Under the pieces are notes generated by a model. The model had not been told where the DNA came from. It saw nothing but the letters and a program-made list of their open reading frames with translations, and ran no database searches. From NCBI GenBank assembly GCA_900095095.1, contig FMBT01000292.1:372001-436000 (forward strand): a stretch of 64,000 bases of DNA, in the 5' to 3' direction. Every line of letters begins with the position of its first letter. Within the stretch, counting starts at the first letter, position 1. This stretch comes from Fragilariopsis cylindrus CCMP1102 (Eukaryota; Bacillariophyta; Bacillariophyceae; Bacillariales; Bacillariaceae). A program made the translations under genes and the position numbers. Below, in pieces: positions 59,228 to 64,000 of this stretch.

Positions 59228-62200
59228 TTATATATTGCAGACAATTCGTTCTGCAGCTTCCTTGTCCCGAACATAATCATCAAGTATATCTGACAGTGAG
59301 CTCAAAAGAAAACTATTAGGATCCTTTTCGAAATTTTCTTTGCTCGCACGGTAGCTCATTGATACGGCCCGTTCTAGAATTCTTAACGCTGTCTTGCATC
59401 CAACTTTTGTAAGACGACTCACAATTAATTCTGCCATAGCATAAGTAGTCTCTTCCTTGATATCTATGGATATAGCTCCCATTTGTTGGATGCCATCCAA
59501 AAATAATTGATGTATCGATTCGATACCAGACAATTCAGGAACTACCAGCGTTTCATCAAAAAGCTCGTGAAGAACTGTACATACTGCATCCGTTCGAGAG
59601 GTGGAAGCTATAACAGAGAGCGACTTGGCTTTTGAATCGGATTCTACATGGTCACTATTGAGATCTAAGTTATCCGCTGAAATACTGGATGATCTAACTG
59701 TAGGAGAACGCAGAAGTGCTCTTAGCGTTGATAGCATCAGGCTGCTGTATCCGCCTGGTCCAGCACCTGCACAAATTTGATCGATATCATCGAAGACCAG
59801 TAAGGCCTTGGACATGGATGAAGCCTCCGCGAAGTGCTCCACCATTGCTGTAGCTCTTGCTGACTCATCACCAGAATCTCCACTGGAAGTCAATATATCT
59901 AAAGAGGTGACTAAACGGACATAATTCGCATATCCTTTATTGGAGGCTTGAGAAGCAGCCCAACAGGCCAAAGCAGTAGCACCGGTACCACCAGCATACC
60001 CATCGCCAACTAATAGTAACGATTGTAATGTAGATGGGTGTTTTGGGCCCCCATTTTTATGCGGGATGTCTTCAAGGCTCATAAACTGCTCGGCAAGATA
60101 GCTGGGGGTAGAAGTAAAACGTTCCAAATCGCGCATCAGCCTCTGCATGGAAACAGAGCAGGAACTTATACCGTATGGAAATCGTGATTCCAGAACTTCG
60201 TCTTGCTTCCCTAAGGCTGGTTTGACTTCACCTAGCGCTCGCTCGAAATCAGTAACTGAAACTGTCGTTTCCTCTGCGTACTCTTCTTCAACTGTTCGGG
60301 CTAGCGCAAAACTAGCCGCACTTCGGACCAATCCAGCAAGCTCGGCTCCACTGAAGTACTCCGTTTTCGCCGGTAGTCCGTTAACCATATCTTCCAAGGC
60401 TGATTCCGTCATCGCTGGAAGTATTCCCTCTTCCTTCATATGACGGGTGTGGATCCGCAAGATATCTCTTCGACCCTTAATATCTGGCAATTCCACGCGA
60501 AGCTGAACCTCTAATCGACCGGGACGAACCAATGCAGGATCTAATAATTCAGGTCTGTTGGTTAGACCTATGACTAAAACATTGTTAGCTTGTTTGACAC
60601 CATCCATCTTCGATAAAAGCTGATTGACAACAGAGTCTCTGACACCAGTAGAATCGCCGCTAACGCTCCCGCGACGTCGTGCGATGGCGTCCAACTCATC
60701 AAGGATTATCACGTGCAACGCCGAATCATCTCCTACCTGCTCATATTCCAGCTCGGCTGGTTCAAATAACTGTCGAACGTTCTTCTCTGCTTCTCCAATA
60801 AATTTATCCAAACTGCCGCAAAATTTGTTAGTAAATGCTTTTCTGTTTATAGAAATATTGGTGATCAAATTCAAACTCTAGAAGACAAGATTTGATACTT
60901 ACATTTCGGGTCCGTTCACTATCTGTGGTTCTCGAGCTCCCAGCATTTCGCTGAGCTCTCGTGCGAGAAGAGTTTTTCCACATCCAGGAGGGCCTGATAA
61001 CAGAATGCCTCGTACATGGTTGACTCCTAATCTCCGAGATAGATCTCTGTTGGCTCTTGATGCGAGAACGCGTCGCACAATGTCATTTAACTGACCATCG
61101 AGACCACCTACTTTCTCAAACGCTAGTCCCATTTTAGTCCCAAGACTAGTAGTGTTCGATTCTTCTTCTTCTTCTTCTTCTCCCACATGCTGAACAATCT
61201 GTTGTTCGATATCTTGTGATTCAGTCGTGTTGTTGAGTTTATCTACTTGAATAGTCTTTGCGTCATCTATTTTCATTTCGGAATTTTCCTTCATAATTTC
61301 ATCAATCATAGTAATATCTTCTGTAGAAAAAGATTCCATATCAAGAGATGCAATACCATCTCCATCTATCCCTTTGCCCCCGATGGGTGGACGAATCACA
61401 ATTTCGATAAGCATCGTCTTACCACCTACTCCTGAGTAGCAACGTAATGCACCTCCAACGTATTTGATACAGTCATCACCACCGCCGCCCCTTCCTCCGC
61501 CAAGAGTTCCATCACCACCACCTCGTAGCTTCGCGGTAGTTATCTTTTTAAAAAATCCATTGCGATCAGGTCCTCTCAACATAGCTATTTCTCCCATCCC
61601 TGTCAGGCATTTCACCATCGACCACGAACCAGTCGGCCATCGACCTTGCCATTCCGTACCTTTTGGCAATACATGTAAAATACAGTCCCAATAATCTCCT
61701 CCTGATATCCGAAAGCGTCGTCCCATATCTTTATCGTTATTGCTTTCATTATTTTCTTCTTCATCAGCAACGATAGTTTCATTATTATCCGATTCAGGGT
61801 GCGGCAATACGTTTTTTCGTTGTAGCGATATTAGACGATCGTATATCTTTCCACCGTGCATTAATTGTATATGGTTAATTTGATCCATAACTGTCTCTAC
61901 TGCCGCATCATCAACCCACCTCCCCTATGGTATGTTATGGGTTATGTTCATTTAAATTGTAAGTGGTGTAGTATATTGAGCCAAAGCGAATGCTGGTGTT
62001 CTATCATAAAGTACCGATCAACCATTATAAAACTTACCCATTCGTATCTAAAAGAATCGTGGGCTCCTGCCTCGTTATCTGCTTTTTTGGGGGTAGCCGA
62101 TAATTCTGCTTTCTCAAAAAGAGTACTAGGAAACAAACTGGAACCTCCATCGTCAGAAGATTGGGTGGCAATGGCGGTGATGGGGTAGAACGTGATCGAC

Positions 62201-62295
62201 CTATCTTGTCGAAAATTCTGCCGTAGCCCAGTAAATGAAGAACAAAAATCACAGATCGCAAATATCCACACCAAAATCCGAAAGGAAAGTTTCAT
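59228..62295 (-). CDS. NSF (SEC18)-like AAA ATPase with N-terminal signal peptide
   Basis: Three exons, 62295-62038, 61924-60903, 60812-59228, giving 954 residues; introns 113 and 90 nt, and the second join restores [16 protein letters not shown]. The D1 ATPase is clearly NSF type: Walker [15 protein letters not shown] (~ residue 396), [12 protein letters not shown], Walker [63 protein letters not shown]2 is degenerate: the Walker A position reads [14 protein letters not shown] without Lys, while [10 protein letters not shown] remains. The N-terminus [20 protein letters not shown] then FTGLRQNF is a signal peptide with Phe after the cleavage region, as in plastid preproteins. The normal NSF N-domain is not recognisable; instead there is a domain with [15 protein letters not shown] and Gly-rich loops. 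NSF disassembles SNARE complexes in the cytosol; a secretory or plastid location would be novel. Confidence 0.88.
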
Positions 62296-63137
62296 ATTGT
62301 TTCTTTATTCGCTTCGATATCCCTCCCTTTATTGCTTGTGGTGATGAATTTATCTATGCTTGAATTGAGGATACTTGTAAATTCAACATACCGTATCGTA
62401 CTGCTACTGTAGTACAGTGGTACAATTATGAATACTGTATCGAATAACTATATTGAATAATACAATAACACTAGTTAATGAAATGTTTTTTTTTCGGATA
62501 CAATTATTTTAAATTGTGCTGCCGATCGATCCTATGACGTACTAGTACTTCTAGTCGAATATACTGAAGCGTCCGCGATTCACGACATACGCGCGGGATT
62601 AAAATTTTAAAACGCGCAAGGAGGGCCAGGTCTATTATGTACTTTCAAATTGGTTTTTTAATATAACTACCAGTTTAGGAACTAATGGCACACTTTTTTT
62701 TGCTCGGGATATGGGCCCAATAATTCAACTAGTTAATTACTGCAATAATTAAATTACTTAACTATTGTACTGCAATAGAGCATCGACTAGAATAAGGTTT
62801 TAAATAGGCCTACTAGCGTAATGACCGGTCATTATAATAGCACAGAATATACAGCTTTCAGAAACTGTCTTCCATTGGTCAATCCTATTTTTAGTTGTCG
62901 AATTACATATGGTTTTCTAGTACGTATAATGTTGAAAATTCAATTTTAAATTAAATTACTTAACTATTGCAATATTTCCTTGTCGCGAGGTATCGCGTAC
63001 ACGTGTAACGGATGCTCGGTAAAAAAAGCTAATCCTAATTACACATTTTTTCGTCGTAGCGCGTTGGTATGTTTCTACGGCGAGCATGAGTTATTAGTTC
63101 CTAAACTTGTACTATTATTCCACAAAATAAGTTTCTA
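62296..63137. other. Intergenic region between two AAA genes
   Basis: About 840 bp. The triplet-like phrase AAATTACTTAACTATTG occurs twice (about 62750-62767 and 62952-62969). No gene seen. Confidence 0.45.
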
Positions 63138-64000
63138 TCATCTTCTCCCATGATCTTCGGATTCCGAATACCACGAAAATGGATGCAGCAGCGGTGGCTC
63201 CTTGCTTTCTTGATTCGCATTATGATTGTTTGACGACAAAGATATCATACCTCGGCCAATGCTGTTTTTTCTAACCTTCATTGTTCGTGCCCGCTGTATC
63301 GCTTGAAGCAAATGACCTTGCTCAATATGCTTGCTTCCTCCCCTCACCGCCAAAAGTGCTGCATCGTTGACAACCTGCTTCAAGTCGGAGCCAGAAAAGT
63401 TGGGCGTTTGCTCTGCTAAGTAATCCCAGCATATGGTAGAAAAACGGCACCGTGTCTTGGCTGCATGAACTTTCAAAATCTCCATTCGTCCTCGATTGTC
63501 TGGAAAAGGAACGTGAATTTGTCTATCAAACCGTCGCAGAATAGCTGGATCGAGGACGTTGGGAATATTCGTTGCGGCAATAACAATAACGGTGACAGGG
63601 ACATCATTCTCAGAGTTATTACTGACAGTCGCAGAAACTTTATTTGTATGAAATCCATCCATTTCTGTCAGTAATTGGTTCAACGTTTGATCTCTTTCGT
63701 CATTGCTGCTCGTTATTCCATCATATGATCTTGACTTCGCCAGCGCATCCAATTCATCAATAAAGATGATAGCTGTTGCTGGTCGAAGGCAGCTGTTGTC
63801 CTTTTTTTCTTCCTTCTTGCCTGTATCTACATGTTTTGCTGTTAACCCCCACGACGGTAACCATCGACCTTGTTTGAGACGTTGTTTACGATCATAATTC
63901 TTTAGGGCAACCTTGCGGGCCTCTTTAAAAAGTTTTCTAACTCTTGCAGCACCCCGTCCCACGTACCTGATGAATTGAGGGTTGTTGTTATTGATTAATG
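63138..64000 (-). CDS. FtsH-type AAA ATPase without peptidase domain, 5' part beyond right edge
   Basis: Open on the minus strand to the window edge, with the stop at 63140-63138. It reads YVGRGAARVRKLFKEARKVA, then Walker B ATAIIFIDELDALAKSRS, RDQTLNQLLTEMDGF, sensor 1 VIVIAATN, ILRRFDRQIHVPFPDNRGR with the Arg finger, and FSGSDLKQVVNDAALLAVRG. These are FtsH-family AAA features. The Walker A lies outside the window. After the lid only ~45 residues remain, ending SESEDHGRR, with no HExxH zinc-protease motif, so it is a protease-less FtsH-like (FtsHi-type) or related AAA protein. A long Lys-rich insert (DRKQRLKQGRW, GKKEEKKD) precedes Walker B. An intron may end at 63970 (TTCATCAG|GTACGTG), in which case the coding part starts there. 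Confidence 0.82.
   Translation of the reverse strand, partial: LINNNNPQFIRYVGRGAARVRKLFKEARKVALKNYDRKQRLKQGRWLPSWGLTAKHVDTGKKEEKKDNSCLRPATAIIFIDELDALAKSRSYDGITSSNDERDQTLNQLLTEMDGFHTNKVSATVSNNSENDVPVTVIVIAATNIPNVLDPAILRRFDRQIHVPFPDNRGRMEILKVHAAKTRCRFSTICWDYLAEQTPNFSGSDLKQVVNDAALLAVRGGSKHIEQGHLLQAIQRARTMKVRKNSIGRGMISLSSNNHNANQESKEPPLLHPFSWYSESEDHGRR

Overview
This 64 kb window is nuclear DNA of a photosynthetic stramenopile, almost certainly a diatom. The evidence: short GT-AG introns (mostly 90-160 nt) in many genes; several N-termini with a signal peptide followed by a Phe-containing plastid-targeting motif of the ASAFAP type; a diatom-style cyclin; a stramenopile-type Crypton recombinase; and long Asn/Gln/Ser/Asp homopolymer tracts. 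The species is not determinable by eye. A raphid pennate such as Fragilariopsis or Pseudo-nitzschia is only a guess. All exon joins below were read by eye and kept only where the reading phase closes and, where a family is known, the junction restores family sequence.

Layout. 1-2206 (-): a long open frame leaving the left edge. 4112-7008 (+): DBP2/DDX5 DEAD-box helicase with an 868-nt intron. 7142-8446 (-): Elongin-A-like protein. 9842-12325 (-): three-repeat MYB factor. 12930-13720: decayed FAD-linked oxidase remnant. 14103-15233 (+): SEC13. 15524-17662 (-): RING protein. 18881-20962 (+): DUF2439 (ZGRF1/Mte1/Dbl2-like) protein. 21158-24455 (-): MATE transporter with a large N-terminal extension. 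25875-30108 (+): F-box/Tubby protein. 30374-32076 (+): Tudor-like domain fused to a family-6 uracil/hypoxanthine-DNA glycosylase. 32536-34884 (-): phosphate-carrier-like protein. 35682-36371 (+): small plastid-type protein. 36719-39526 (-): Kelch-BTB protein. 40819-41766 (-): cyclin. 43824-45022 (-): plastid-type protein of unknown function. 45807-48845 (+): apparently intact Crypton tyrosine recombinase, flanked by tandem duplications and palindromic motifs. 49647-52403 (+): PPR protein. 52767-54464 (-): SET-domain protein. 55109-55903 (-): plastid-type type-II peroxiredoxin with TGA at the catalytic Cys position, i.e. a probable selenoprotein, with a candidate SECIS in its 3' UTR. 58423-58899 (+): methyltransferase remnant. 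59228-62295 (-): NSF-like AAA protein carrying a signal peptide. 63138-64000 (-): FtsH-type AAA protein without peptidase, cut by the right edge.

The genes do not form one pathway. This is ordinary eukaryotic gene order with alternating strands, short convergent gaps and longer divergent gaps. The most striking items are the selenocysteine peroxiredoxin, the intact Crypton with its possible recombination sites, the signal-peptide NSF homologue, and two unusual domain architectures (Tudor-glycosylase, and Elongin-A with its two domains in reversed order).
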